Of a stretch of 64,000 nt of DNA, positions 1-8,471 are shown one piece after another. The notes under the pieces are model-generated. The model saw nothing but the letters and a program-made list of their open reading frames with translations, was not told the DNA's origin and did no database searches. A program made the position numbers and the translations under genes. The DNA lies in the NCBI RefSeq assembly GCF_024170165.1, contig NZ_JALJXP010000001.1:124001-188000 (forward strand), written 5' to 3'. Within the stretch, counting starts at the first letter, position 1; each line of letters opens with the position of its first letter. Source of the DNA: Pseudomonas nitroreducens (GTDB lineage Bacteria > Pseudomonadota > Gammaproteobacteria > Pseudomonadales > Pseudomonadaceae).

Positions 1-1638
1 GCCCACGAGCAACTGGGCCTCTACGCCAGTTCCCTGCACACCCTGATCGAGCGCTTCCGCAGCATTCCCGCCGTCCTCGCGCTGGACCCGGAACTGCGCG
101 CCGCCATGCGCGGCCCGGTGACCGGCGAGCTGCAGCACCGGCTCAACCTCAAGCTGCAGCAGATCAATGGCGCCGCGCGCTCCTCGACCCTGGAACTGCT
201 GGATCACAGCGGCCTCGCCGTGGCCGCCAGCAACTGGAACCTGCCGGTCAGCTACGTTGGCCACAACTACGGCTTCCGCCCCTACTTCCGCCAGACCATC
301 GCCCAGGGCGCCGGGCGCTTCTACGCGGTCGGCGTGACCAGCGGAATTCCTGGTTATTTTTTGTCCAACGCCCTGCGCGACGACGACGGCACCTTCCTCG
401 GCGCCATCGTGGTCAAGCTGGAATTCCCCGACCTGGAACGGCAGTGGAGCCAGACCCCGGACGTGGTGCTGGTGAGCGACAGCAAGGGCGTGGTGTTCCT
501 CGCCAACCATCCGCGCTGGCGCTACCGCGAACTGATGCCGCTGGACGCCGTGGCCCGCGCCGAAATGGCCGACACCCGCCAGTACCACAAGCAGCCGCTC
601 AGCGCGTTGCCGCACCGGACGCTGGAAAGCCTTGGCGAACACGCACGCATGGTCCGCGTCGACGGCCAGGACATCAGCGGCGACTACCTCTGGCAATCGG
701 TCGGCCTGCCCGAAGACGACTGGACCCTGCACCTGCTGCGCAATCCCCACGGCGTGCAGTCCGACGTCACCAGCGCACGGCTGGCCGCCGCCGGCGTCTG
801 GCTGGCGCTGGTGTTCCTCGTGCTCTGGCTGCAGCAACGCCGCCGCCTGGCGCGGCTGCGCCAGCGCAACCAGGAAGAGCTGGAGCGCCTGGTCGAGCAG
901 CGCACCGCCGCCCTGCGCACCGCCCAGGACGGCCTGGTGCAGGCCGCCAAGCTGGCCGCGCTGGGGCAGATGTCCGCCGCGCTGGCCCACGAAATCAACC
1001 AGCCGCTCACCGCCCAGCGCATGCAGCTGGCCAGCGTGCGCCTGCTGCTCGACGCCGGCCGCCAGGACGACGCCCGCGCCGCGCTGGTGCGCGTGGACGA
1101 GCTGCTCGAACGCATGGCCGCGCTCACCGGCCACCTGAAGACCTTCGCCCGCAAGACCCCCGGCGGCCTGCGCGAGCGCATCGAACTGGGCCACGTGATC
1201 GAACAGGCACTGCAGTTGCTCGCCGTGCGCATCCGCGCCGAAAGCGTCGAGATCAGCCAGGACCTCGACCTGCCCGCCTGGGTACTGGGCGATGCGATCC
1301 GCCTGGAGCAGGTGCTGGTCAACCTGATCCGCAACGCCCTCGACGCGGTGTCCCGCACCGACCCGCCGCAGATCCGCCTGACCCTGCGCCGCGATGGCGA
1401 GCACTGGTGCCTGGAAGTCGCCGACAATGGTCCGGGCATCGACGAAGAACACCTGGCCAGCGTCTTCGACCCCTTCTTCACCACCAAACCGGTGGGCGAA
1501 GGACTGGGCCTGGGGCTGGCGGTATCCTATGGCATCGTCCACGAACTCGGCGGGCGCCTCGGCGCTGCCAACCAGCCCACCGGCGGCGCGGTGTTCCGCC
1601 TGAGCCTGCCGGCCGCCAGCGAAGAAAGAAGACCATGA
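1..1638 (+). CDS. dctB: C4-dicarboxylate sensor histidine kinase DctB (5' partial)
   Basis: Membrane sensor kinase of the DctB/DctD pair, which senses C4-dicarboxylates and phosphorylates DctD to switch on dicarboxylate uptake. The frame is open from base 1, so the N-terminus lies outside the window; the first in-frame ATG at 106 is not the real start. The visible order is a periplasmic Cache-like sensor region, a transmembrane segment around 781-830 (LAAAGVWLALVFLVLW) followed by basic residues, and a coiled linker. Then come the H-box ALAHEINQPLTAQR (His codon 988-990), the N-box NLIRNALDAV, and the ATP lid motifs DNGPGID and GLGLGLAVSYGI. The TGA overlaps the start of dctD as ATGA, indicating translational coupling. 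Family assignment is confident; the ligand is known only for the family. Confidence 0.92.
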   Translation, partial: AHEQLGLYASSLHTLIERFRSIPAVLALDPELRAAMRGPVTGELQHRLNLKLQQINGAARSSTLELLDHSGLAVAASNWNLPVSYVGHNYGFRPYFRQTIAQGAGRFYAVGVTSGIPGYFLSNALRDDDGTFLGAIVVKLEFPDLERQWSQTPDVVLVSDSKGVVFLANHPRWRYRELMPLDAVARAEMADTRQYHKQPLSALPHRTLESLGEHARMVRVDGQDISGDYLWQSVGLPEDDWTLHLLRNPHGVQSDVTSARLAAAGVWLALVFLVLWLQQRRRLARLRQRNQEELERLVEQRTAALRTAQDGLVQAAKLAALGQMSAALAHEINQPLTAQRMQLASVRLLLDAGRQDDARAALVRVDELLERMAALTGHLKTFARKTPGGLRERIELGHVIEQALQLLAVRIRAESVEISQDLDLPAWVLGDAIRLEQVLVNLIRNALDAVSRTDPPQIRLTLRRDGEHWCLEVADNGPGIDEEHLASVFDPFFTTKPVGEGLGLGLAVSYGIVHELGGRLGAANQPTGGAVFRLSLPAASEERRP

Positions 1639-2969
1639 GCGAGACCATTCTTTTCGTCGACGACGAAGCCGCCATCCGCGACGCCGTGCAGCAATGGCTG
1701 CAACTCTCCGGCTTCGAAGTGCGCCTGTGCAGCAGCGCCGACGAGTGCCTGAAAAGCGTCTCCCGCGAGTTGCCCGGCGTGGTCATCAGCGATGTGCGCA
1801 TGCCCGGCACCGACGGCCTGGCGCTGCTCGAACGCCTGCAGCAGATCGACCGCGACCTGCCGGTGATCATGGTCACCGGCCACGGCGACGTGCCCATGGC
1901 GGTGCAGGCGATGCGCCAGGGCGCCTACGACTTCATCGAGAAACCCTTCACCCCCGAGCGCCTGCTCGACAGCCTGCGCCGCGCCCTGGAGAAACGCCGG
2001 CTGGTGCAGGAGAACCGCCAGTTGCGCGAACAGGCGGCGCTCAAGGACCAGATCGAATCGCGCCTGCTCGGCGTCTCGCGGCCCATGGAAACCCTGCGCC
2101 GGCAGATCATGGCGCTGGCCGGCACGCCGGTGAACGTGCTGATCCGCGGCGACACCGGCAGCGGCAAGGAGCTGGTCGCGCGCTGCCTGCACGACTTCGG
2201 CCCGCGCGCCGGCAAGCCCTTCGTCGCGCTGAACTGCGCGGCAATTCCCGAGCAGCTGTTCGAAACCGAACTGTTCGGCCACGAAAGCGGCGCCTTCACC
2301 GGCGCCCAGGGCAAGCGCATCGGCAAGCTGGAGCATGCCAACGGCGGCAGCCTGTTCCTCGACGAGATCGAGAGCATGCCGCTGGCCCAGCAGGTGAAGC
2401 TGCTGCGCGTGCTGCAGGAGCAGCAACTGGAGCGCCTGGGCTCGAACCAGAGCATCAAGGTCGACCTGCGGGTGATCGCCGCGACCAAGCCGGACCTGCT
2501 CGAAGAAGCCCGCGCCGGACGTTTCCGCGAGGACCTGGTGTACCGCCTGAACGTCGCCGAACTGCGCCTGCCGCCGCTGCGCGAACGCCGCGAAGACATC
2601 CCTCTGCTGTTCGAGCATTACGCACTGCTGGCCAGCGAGAAATTCGCCCGCGAAGCCGCGCCGCTGTCGGCCAGCGAACTGGCGCGCCTGCTCGCCCACG
2701 ACTGGCCGGGCAACGTGCGCGAACTGGCCAACGCCGCGGAACGCCACGTACTCGGCCTGGACCGCGCAGAACTGCCGGAAGAGCCGGCCGGCAACGGCCT
2801 GTTCGAGCGCATGGAAGCCTACGAGGCGCAGTGCATCCGCCAGGCGCTGGGCCAGTGCAAGGGCGACATCAAAGCGGTGATGGAGCTGCTCGGCCTGCCG
2901 CGCCGCACCCTCAACGAAAAGATGCAGCGCCACGGGCTGAGCCGCGGGGATTACCTGGGCGAGGACTGA
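1635..2969 (+). CDS. dctD: C4-dicarboxylate response regulator DctD (sigma-54 activator)
   Basis: NtrC-family response regulator, 444 aa, partner of DctB. Residues 1-120 form the receiver domain, with phospho-acceptor Asp53 in ISDVRMPGTDG and a conserved Lys in EKPF. An AAA+ domain follows with Walker A GDTGSGKE and the sigma-54 contact loop ESGAFTGAQG near residue 218. The C-terminus is a Fis-type helix-turn-helix (VMELLGLPRRTLNEKM). It would activate sigma-54 promoters of dicarboxylate transporter genes; none of those transporter genes is in this window. The start ATG overlaps the dctB stop. The 3' end runs 19 bp into the convergent membrane-protein gene. Full length for the family. Confidence 0.95.
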   Translation: MSETILFVDDEAAIRDAVQQWLQLSGFEVRLCSSADECLKSVSRELPGVVISDVRMPGTDGLALLERLQQIDRDLPVIMVTGHGDVPMAVQAMRQGAYDFIEKPFTPERLLDSLRRALEKRRLVQENRQLREQAALKDQIESRLLGVSRPMETLRRQIMALAGTPVNVLIRGDTGSGKELVARCLHDFGPRAGKPFVALNCAAIPEQLFETELFGHESGAFTGAQGKRIGKLEHANGGSLFLDEIESMPLAQQVKLLRVLQEQQLERLGSNQSIKVDLRVIAATKPDLLEEARAGRFREDLVYRLNVAELRLPPLRERREDIPLLFEHYALLASEKFAREAAPLSASELARLLAHDWPGNVRELANAAERHVLGLDRAELPEEPAGNGLFERMEAYEAQCIRQALGQCKGDIKAVMELLGLPRRTLNEKMQRHGLSRGDYLGED

Positions 2970-3946
2970 GCCAGCTGTTCGGCGAAGAACCAGCCGGTGC
3001 ACCAGCGCGCCAGCGGCCAGAGCAGCGCCAGCAGCAGAATCGCCGGCGGCACCAGGTAAAGCGGCAGGCGGTTGGCGTTCAGTGAGCTGTAGGTGGCAAG
3101 GGCCACCAGAGTCGATACCAGCATGATCGCAATCGCCCACATCACCAGCAGGACCAGCGCGCAGGCCAGCACCCGGCCGGCGGCGAAGCGCGAAACCTCT
3201 GCCGGCAGGCGCGTCTGCACGGCCGCCATGACGATGGCGAAGGGCAGCAGGCAACCGGTCAACAGAAACCAACTGTCTGCCCCGCTGTACAGGTAAAGCA
3301 CCGCGTAGCTGAGCACGGCCAACACCTTGTAGATCAACGCGCTGAAGCAGAGCGCCACGCCCAGCGACAGGTGCCAGGACGGCAGACGCGGGATCTGATC
3401 CGCTGCCAGGCGCACGGAGCGGGACCGTGCCAGGTACAGGGCGAGCCAAAGCGGCAACAGGCAACCCAGGACCAGGCTGATCAACGACGTGGCCTGGCCA
3501 TACAGGGCCATCCAGAAGGTCCGGGTGTCCTGCTCGAATGCCCACTGATAGAACGACACGCTCAGGTAGGACACCAGCGTACTGACAACCATGGTGGCGA
3601 TCAGATAGACCACGCCAAAGCCCACCAGCAACCCGGCCATCGGCTGGAAACGCGCGATGTTGTGCCGCTCGCGCTGGTAGTGCACCAGCAGCAGGACTGC
3701 CGCGGCATAGAAGACCAGCCCGCCCAGCCAGTTCCCCAGCATCATCGGCAGGTACTGCGGCAGGCGCTCGCGGTAGTTGCCCAGGTCGCCGATCCATTGC
3801 ACGGCGTTGCCGCCGATGAAGGCCACCGCCGCCGCCACGATCATCGCGGCAACAAACTGCAGGGGCTGGCCGGCGGTCGACGGTGCTGCGGCGGACTGCG
3901 CCGTGAGAGGGGCATGGGGTGTCGCGAAGGGATTATCGGTGGTCAT
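2951..3946 (-). CDS. Multipass membrane protein of unknown function
   Basis: Predicted inner-membrane protein of 331 aa. I chose the ATG at 3946 (MTTDNPFATPHAPL) because AAGGA lies about 7 nt upstream; a longer frame to 4078 has no ribosome site. After a Pro/Ala-rich cytosolic N-terminus there are about eight hydrophobic segments, for example VAAMIVAAAVAFIGG, YAAAVLLLVHY, LLVGFGVVYLIATMVV, LISLVLGCLLPLWLALYLA, ACALVLLVMWAIAIMLV and VPPAILLLALLWPLA. No catalytic motif is visible and I do not recognise the family. It is convergent with dctD and overlaps its last 19 bp. Transcription would start near 3960 and there is no obvious partner gene. Confidence 0.75.
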   Translation of the reverse strand: MTTDNPFATPHAPLTAQSAAAPSTAGQPLQFVAAMIVAAAVAFIGGNAVQWIGDLGNYRERLPQYLPMMLGNWLGGLVFYAAAVLLLVHYQRERHNIARFQPMAGLLVGFGVVYLIATMVVSTLVSYLSVSFYQWAFEQDTRTFWMALYGQATSLISLVLGCLLPLWLALYLARSRSVRLAADQIPRLPSWHLSLGVALCFSALIYKVLAVLSYAVLYLYSGADSWFLLTGCLLPFAIVMAAVQTRLPAEVSRFAAGRVLACALVLLVMWAIAIMLVSTLVALATYSSLNANRLPLYLVPPAILLLALLWPLARWCTGWFFAEQLAQSSPR

Positions 3947-4024
3947 CTCGGCATCCTTGTCGAATCCGGCCCGAGGCGCGGAGTGCGCCCAGCCTAGCAG
4001 TCCGTCAGCGCTTTTCCACCGGCA

Positions 4025-4054
4025 TAAAAAAAGGCCGCTGACAGCAGCGGCCTT
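4025..4054 (-). terminator. Rho-independent terminator
   Basis: A perfect 10-bp stem with an ACAG-type loop and a T7 tract on the minus strand. It lies between the membrane-protein start and the candidate small RNA. Confidence 0.75.
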
Positions 4055-4147
4055 GAGACGGACATCGATCTGGAGCAATCAAGAATCGACGTCGGGAAGC
4101 TTGCCGGCGGTGAGGCCGGTAACAGCGCCGCCGGGAGCCGCGCTGTT
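4025..4147 (-). ncRNA. Candidate small RNA ending in an intrinsic terminator
   Basis: On the minus strand a TATACT -10-like box (4154-4159) lies about 100 nt upstream of a strong terminator. The terminator is an AAGGCCGCTG/CAGCGGCCTT stem followed by seven U, at 4025-4054. No ORF with a start codon fills the interval: the only open stretch, ending GKLPDVDS, begins right after a stop and has no ATG. The small secreted-protein gene upstream has its own terminator at 4251-4280, so the second terminator needs another transcript. The -35 box is weak. This is an inference from signals only. Confidence 0.3.
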
Positions 4148-4250
4148 GGGTCAAGTATATTGACCGATTGGACAGGAATACAGATCGGCCACTGCGAAAG
4201 ACTGTTTCAGAATCTGTAACAGTCCCCTGGCCGATGCTCGAATCGCAGGC

Positions 4251-4280
4251 AAAAAAAACGCCGCATGTCTTATGCGGCGC
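4251..4280 (-). terminator. Rho-independent terminator of the small secreted-protein gene
   Basis: On the minus strand, CGCCGCAT / ATGCGGCG form a stem followed by eight T, about 55 nt after the stop of the 64-aa gene. Confidence 0.8.
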
Positions 4281-4333
4281 AAGGTGTTGAGAAGCCCGGC
4301 TCACGCTCCGGGCCTCCCGGGGGAAGCGGCCGA

Positions 4334-4528
4334 TCAGGAATCGGCGTTGCTCACAGCGGCGGCCTTGGCGGTCTGCTCGGCGGACTGGGCCTGCTGCTGG
4401 GCAATCACTGCTTCGTTGGCCTTGACCATCTTGTCGGTCATCAGGCGCGATTCTTCGGCGAAGCTCAGCTGAGTGAAGGACAGCGAGCAGACGGACAGCA
4501 GGGCAGCAACATAAAGCGAACGGGACAT
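4334..4528 (-). CDS. Small secreted protein, unknown function
   Basis: A 64-aa protein with a clear Sec signal peptide (MSRSLYVAALLSVCSLSF, predicted cleavage near SFA-EES). The mature part is short, helical and rich in Gln and Ala (IAQQQAQSAEQTAKAAA). I chose the ATG at 4528, preceded by AAAGGAT at good spacing; the longer frame to 4624 has no ribosome site. The gene is monocistronic with its own terminator. I recognise no family. The role is unknown; a periplasmic small helical protein is all that can be said. Confidence 0.7.
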   Translation of the reverse strand: MSRSLYVAALLSVCSLSFTQLSFAEESRLMTDKMVKANEAVIAQQQAQSAEQTAKAAAVSNADS

Positions 4529-4709
4529 GACGGTGATCCTTTCTGAACACCCGATTGGTCGGGGTTGATGAAAGGTTACGGCGCAACAGTCCCTCGAAAA
4601 ATAGCTAGCTAACCAACAAAGCATTGCCTAAAAAGCAACAATCCGCGCCGATCGTCCGGGAACGCCGATATAGAGCGGCTGCGACGATCCGCCACGCTGG
4701 CTCTTGGCC

Positions 4710-5645
4710 TTATGCCCAGTTGACGGGATCGTTGAGCGCTGCTTCGTCTTCCTCGAAGACCCGTGGCAGCTCCGCCTTGAGGAATTCCACCCAGGTGCGG
4801 ATCTTCGCGTCGAGGAAACGCCGCGACGGGTACAGCGCATAGATCTGCCGCACATGCAGGCTGTGCCGCGGCAGCACGCGTACCAGCGAGCGCCGGCGCA
4901 GCGCAGGTGCGGCGACGTAGCTGGGCAGCAGGCAGATGCCCATGCCGGCGGCGGCGGCGCCGGTCAGCGCCTCGGCAACGTTGACCATGAAGGTGTCGCG
5001 CGGACGGATCACGCTTTCCTCGTTGCCTTCCTCGAAGGCCCAGCCTTCGGGGAAGGTCGGGTCCTGCAGGCGCAGGCACTGGTGCTGGTGCAGGTCGGCG
5101 ACGCTGGTCGGGGTGCCGCGCCGCTTGAGGTACTCGGGGCTGGCGCAGAGCACGCTGTAGATGGTGCCCAGGGTCTGGGCGACGAACTCGGAGTCGGGCA
5201 GCTCGCGGTCGCGGGTGATCACCACGTCCTGGCCTTCCTCGAGGATGTCCGGTTGGCGCTGGGCCAGGGTCAGCTCGATGTAGACCTCGGGGAAGGACTC
5301 GCAGTAGCGCGAGATCAGCGGGATCAGGTGCTGCTGGCCCAGCCCGGTGAGCGAATGCACGCGCAGGCGACCGCGCGGATTGAGGTGCGCGCCGCTGGCT
5401 TCGGCCTGGGCTTCATCGACATCGGCGAGGATTTCCCGGCAGCGCAGCAGGTAGCGCTCACCGGTTTCGGTCAGCGCCAGGCGTCTCGTGGTGCGGTGCA
5501 GCAGGCGCGCTTCGAGCTGGGCTTCGAGGTCGGAGACCACCCGCGAGACCTGGGCTGTGGATAACCCCAGGGCGTTGGCGGCGGCGGTGAAACTGCCGGC
5601 ATCCACCACCCGGACGAATGCCCGCATCGCGTGAAGTACGTCCAT
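4710..5645 (-). CDS. LysR-family transcriptional regulator
   Basis: A 311-aa LysR-type regulator. The N-terminal winged helix-turn-helix is canonical (MRAFVRVVDAGSFTAAANALGLSTAQVSRVVSDLEAQL, residues about 6-44), followed by the linker helix and a periplasmic-binding-like effector domain. It resembles the large subgroup near DmlR/PA5179-type regulators, with LHRTTRRLALTETGERY. Start at 5645 is fixed by GGGGGAA just upstream; the ORF extension to 5717 lacks a ribosome site. The 3' region is followed by the convergent-looking gap to the small secreted protein. Targets cannot be read from the sequence; the upstream 525 bp hold a candidate sRNA rather than a divergent protein gene. Confidence 0.88.
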   Translation of the reverse strand: MDVLHAMRAFVRVVDAGSFTAAANALGLSTAQVSRVVSDLEAQLEARLLHRTTRRLALTETGERYLLRCREILADVDEAQAEASGAHLNPRGRLRVHSLTGLGQQHLIPLISRYCESFPEVYIELTLAQRQPDILEEGQDVVITRDRELPDSEFVAQTLGTIYSVLCASPEYLKRRGTPTSVADLHQHQCLRLQDPTFPEGWAFEEGNEESVIRPRDTFMVNVAEALTGAAAAGMGICLLPSYVAAPALRRRSLVRVLPRHSLHVRQIYALYPSRRFLDAKIRTWVEFLKAELPRVFEEDEAALNDPVNWA

Positions 5646-5774
5646 GCTTCCCCCCTGCCTGTTGATCTTGTCGTAGGCGCCTGTAGGAGACGACAACCAT
5701 TGTTGTCCGCGCCGCAAAACTGAATCGCAGTATAGGGTCGTTTTTTGCCGATTGTTACCACGTATAGTGCCGGC

Positions 5775-5919
5775 CAGGTCGCTGCAGCAACGTTGGGCAT
5801 ACCAGGCTCATCGTACGGCCGCCGATACACCAATCGACGGCTATCTCCCCCGCGCATATCCGCTGCAGCGACTGATTCTTTCTCCAGGGGCGGTCATCTT
5901 CGGATGGCCGCCCTTTTTC
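5775..5919 (+). ncRNA. Candidate structured small RNA with long-range stem and terminator
   Basis: In a 525-bp gap without a protein gene, a plus-strand TATAGT box (5763-5768) precedes a region ending in a GGGCGG...CCGCCC hairpin plus T5 (5888-5918). Inside are perfect 11-bp complementary arms GTCGCTGCAGC (5778-5788) and GCTGCAGCGAC (5862-5872). They enclose a second hairpin GCCGCCGAT/ATCGACGGC (5818-5840, one mismatch). Long-range pairing, a promoter-like box and a terminator together suggest a structured RNA of about 145 nt. The -35 box is T-rich and weak. It could be a homologue of a known Pseudomonas sRNA that I do not recognise. Confidence 0.5.
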
Positions 5920-5985
5920 GTTTCCGCAGTTTGAGCGCTGAGGTATCCCTGTAGGTGCAACTGCCTTCTTCTGAAAATCCGTGCC

Positions 5986-6160
5986 AGGGCTTTCCCTCTC
6001 CCCCGCCCTCTCCCTGAAGGGAGAGGGAGCCGATCGTGCCAGCTGACGCCATGGTTTCATCCTGCACCTAACTGTCCCCTCTCCCTTCAGGGAGAGGGTT
6101 AGGGAGAGGGCGGCCGAAAACACCGGAGTAAAGCAGGGTTCGCGAGCAAGCTCGCTGCTA
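5986..6160. repeat. Palindromic intergenic repeats (CCCTCTCCC family, plus one TTCGCGAGCAAGCTCGC half)
   Basis: Two copies of the CCCTCTCCCTGAAGGGAGAGGG palindrome type (about 5995-6025 and 6074-6112) face each other. They are followed by a single arm of the TTCGCGAGCAAGCTCGC repeat (6127-6160). Both families recur between genes throughout the window, as in Pseudomonas REP/BIME sequences. No gene here. Confidence 0.8.
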
Positions 6161-6171
6161 CGAAGAGCCAA

Positions 6172-6876
6172 TCAGCGCGGCAGCGGATACAGGCGCTCGT
6201 CGAACTGCTCCAGGCGCACGAACTCCAGCGGCTGGTCGCCCTCCAGGTGCTGCAGGCGGTCCTGGTACTGGCGCAGGAAGTCCTGGCGCGCCTCGTTGCT
6301 GATGTAGGGTACGTGCCAGGCCACGAAGGGCGGCAGCACGCTCATGCCGGTGTAGGCCAGGGTGCCACGCAGGATCGGCCGCAGCATGTCTTCCAGCGGG
6401 CCGTGGATGGCGTCGTCGCCGAACATGTGGTCGCGCCCGCCGAGGGTCACGGTCACCAGCGCCTTCTTGCCGGCCAGGCCACCCTGATCGTAGAAGCGCT
6501 TGCCGCCGTAGCAGATGCCCGAGACCAGCACGCGGTCGAACCAGCCCTTGAGGATGGCCGGCGCGGAGAACCAGTAGATCGGGAAGTTGAAGATCACCAG
6601 GTCCGCCCAGAGCAGCTTGTCCAGCTCGGCCTGGATATCGGCGGCGATGGTCCTGGCCTTGGCGCCTTCGCGCTGTTCCAGCGCATAGACCAGGTATTCG
6701 GGGTTGGCGCGGGCGCCGAAGTCGGCGGCGCTGGCCACCGGGTTCCAGTTCATCGCGTAGAGGTCGGAGACCTGCACCTCATGGCCCTGGCCACGCAGGG
6801 TTTCCTCGGCGAGCTGGTACAGCGCGGTGCTGAAGGATTGCGGTTCGTTGTGGGCGTGGACGATCAGTACGTTCAT
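6172..6876 (-). CDS. NAD(P)H dehydrogenase (quinone), flavodoxin-fold
   Basis: A 234-aa member of the NQO/MdaB/KefF flavodoxin-like fold family: soluble FMN/FAD enzymes that reduce quinones with NAD(P)H by two-electron transfer. It starts MNVLIVHAHNEPQSFSTALY, the usual flavin phosphate-binding beginning (VHAHxEPxSF). The middle part NFPIYWFSAPAILKGWFDRVL is the conserved W/F-rich active-site segment, followed by GGKRFYDQGGLAGKKAL. It is the last gene of the minus-strand aru block, separated from the aldehyde dehydrogenase by palindromic repeats. P. aeruginosa also has a quinone reductase gene next to aruH. A link to arginine metabolism is not evident. Confidence 0.85.
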   Translation of the reverse strand: MNVLIVHAHNEPQSFSTALYQLAEETLRGQGHEVQVSDLYAMNWNPVASAADFGARANPEYLVYALEQREGAKARTIAADIQAELDKLLWADLVIFNFPIYWFSAPAILKGWFDRVLVSGICYGGKRFYDQGGLAGKKALVTVTLGGRDHMFGDDAIHGPLEDMLRPILRGTLAYTGMSVLPPFVAWHVPYISNEARQDFLRQYQDRLQHLEGDQPLEFVRLEQFDERLYPLPR

Positions 6877-6912
6877 GGGAATTCCTTGATGGTCGGACTT
6901 CGGCGCTTGTGG

Positions 6913-7043
6913 CTGCCCTCTCCCCCAGCCCCTCTCCCTGAAGGGAGAGGGGAGCCATCCGTGCCACCGCGAAATCTCGCCGCCGCGCCGAACCGCTTTG
7001 CCCCCTCTCCCGCTTGCGGGAGAGGGCTGGGGAGAGGGTGCTG
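6913..7043. repeat. Pair of CCCTCTCCC palindromes
   Basis: Two opposed copies of the family A repeat (CTGAAGGGAGAGG at 6916-6951; CTCTCCCGCTTGCGGGAGAGG at 7002-7041) between the quinone reductase and the aldehyde dehydrogenase genes. Confidence 0.8.
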
Positions 7044-7052
7044 TTCAGGCGC

Positions 7053-8471
7053 TCAGAGTTGAATGGCCTTGAGTTCGACGAACTCGTGCAGGCCCTGCTC
7101 GCCCCATTCGCGGCCGTTGCCGGACTGCTTGTAGCCACCGAACGGCGCCCGGTAGTTGAAGGCACCGCCGTTGACGAAGCATTGGCCGGCGCGCATGTGC
7201 CGGGCGAGACGCAGGCCATCTTCGCGGTCGCCCGCCCATACGGCGCTGGAGAGGCCGAACGGCGAATCGTTGGCGATGGCAATCGCCTCGGCCTCGTCGG
7301 CGTAGGGAATCAGGCACAGCACCGGGCCGAAGATTTCCTCGCGGGCGATGCGCATCTGGTTGTTCACCCCGGCGAAGATCGTCGGCTGCACGTAATGCCC
7401 GCGCTCCAGATGAGCCGGGCGCTCGGCGCCGCCGCAGACCAGCTGCGCACCCTCTTCCTGCCCGACACGCAGGTAATCGAGCACAGTGCGACGCTGGCCC
7501 CCCGAGCACATCGGGCCGAGGAAGCTGTCGGCGTCCAGCGGGTCGCCCATCTTCAGCGCGAGGGTTTCGGCGCGGGCGATTTCCACGGCCTCGGCATAGC
7601 GATGGGCCGGCAGCAGCATGCGGGTCAGCGCGGTGCAGGTCTGTCCGGAGTTGATCATCACGTCCTGCACGCCATGGCGCACGGCAGCGGCCAGGTCGGC
7701 CTCGGCGGTGATCAGGAACGGCGACTTGCCGCCCAGCTCCAGGCACACGCGCTTGACCGTCGGCGCCGCCGCTGCGGAGACCTTGACGCCGGCGCCGGTG
7801 GAGCCGGTGAAGGACACCATGTCCACGTCCGGGTGGCGCGCCAGGGCTTCACCGACCTTGGAGCCAGGGCCGCTGACCAGGTTGAACACGCCGGCTGGCA
7901 GGCCGATGGCGTGGACCATGTCGGCCAGCAGGAAGGCGTGCAGCGGGGTGTCCTGGCTCGGCTTGACCACCACGGTGCAGCCGGCGGCGAGTGCCGGGGC
8001 GAGCTTGCCGATCAATTGGTGCAGCGGGTAGTTCCAGGGGTTGATGAAGGCGCAGACGCCCACCGCTTCCTTCACCACCAGCGAGTTGCCGACCTCGCGC
8101 ACTTCGTCCATGTGGGCGGCCATGGCGGCGTAGCTTTCCAGGCCCTCGATCGGCCCGTCGACCTGCACCATGCGGCACCACTGCACCGGCATGCCCAGTT
8201 CGGCGGTGATCAGCGCGGCCATTTCGTCGGCGCGGTTCTTCAGTTGTTCCGCCAGCGCGCGGATGTACCCGGCGCGCAGGTGTGACGGGGTCTGCGACCA
8301 GGCCGGGAAGGCGCGGCGCGCGGCGTCCACCGCGCGGTTCACGTCGCCTTCGCCGCCCAGCGGCACGCGGCCGACGCATTCCTCGGTGGCCGGGTTCTGC
8401 ACCTCGGCCATGCCCTGCCCCTGCGGAGCCACCCAGGCGCCGTCGATGTAGAGCTGTGTACGGTCACGCAT
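7053..8471 (-). CDS. NAD-dependent aldehyde dehydrogenase, probably for 4-guanidinobutyraldehyde
   Basis: A 472-aa ALDH-superfamily enzyme. Seen: the cofactor-site motifs FINPWNYPLHQLIGK and SFTGSTGAG, the general base in LELGGKSPF, and the catalytic Cys279 in SGQTCTAL. The start ATG lies within the last codons of aruH (8-bp overlap), so the two are translationally coupled. That position suggests it oxidises the AruI product, 4-guanidinobutyraldehyde, to 4-guanidinobutyrate. In P. aeruginosa this step is known to be carried out by KauB, encoded elsewhere. The substrate is an inference from context; the enzyme class is certain. Confidence 0.88.
   Translation of the reverse strand: MRDRTQLYIDGAWVAPQGQGMAEVQNPATEECVGRVPLGGEGDVNRAVDAARRAFPAWSQTPSHLRAGYIRALAEQLKNRADEMAALITAELGMPVQWCRMVQVDGPIEGLESYAAMAAHMDEVREVGNSLVVKEAVGVCAFINPWNYPLHQLIGKLAPALAAGCTVVVKPSQDTPLHAFLLADMVHAIGLPAGVFNLVSGPGSKVGEALARHPDVDMVSFTGSTGAGVKVSAAAAPTVKRVCLELGGKSPFLITAEADLAAAVRHGVQDVMINSGQTCTALTRMLLPAHRYAEAVEIARAETLALKMGDPLDADSFLGPMCSGGQRRTVLDYLRVGQEEGAQLVCGGAERPAHLERGHYVQPTIFAGVNNQMRIAREEIFGPVLCLIPYADEAEAIAIANDSPFGLSSAVWAGDREDGLRLARHMRAGQCFVNGGAFNYRAPFGGYKQSGNGREWGEQGLHEFVELKAIQL

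Noticed and set aside
1527..3797. A 756-codon minus-strand open frame across dctD and the membrane-protein gene
   Set aside because: It is antisense to well-supported genes, a normal effect of high-GC third positions; no ribosome site and no recognisable protein.
5755..6171. A 138-codon minus-strand ORF through repeats and the candidate sRNA
   Set aside because: Most of it translates palindromic repeats; no ribosome site.
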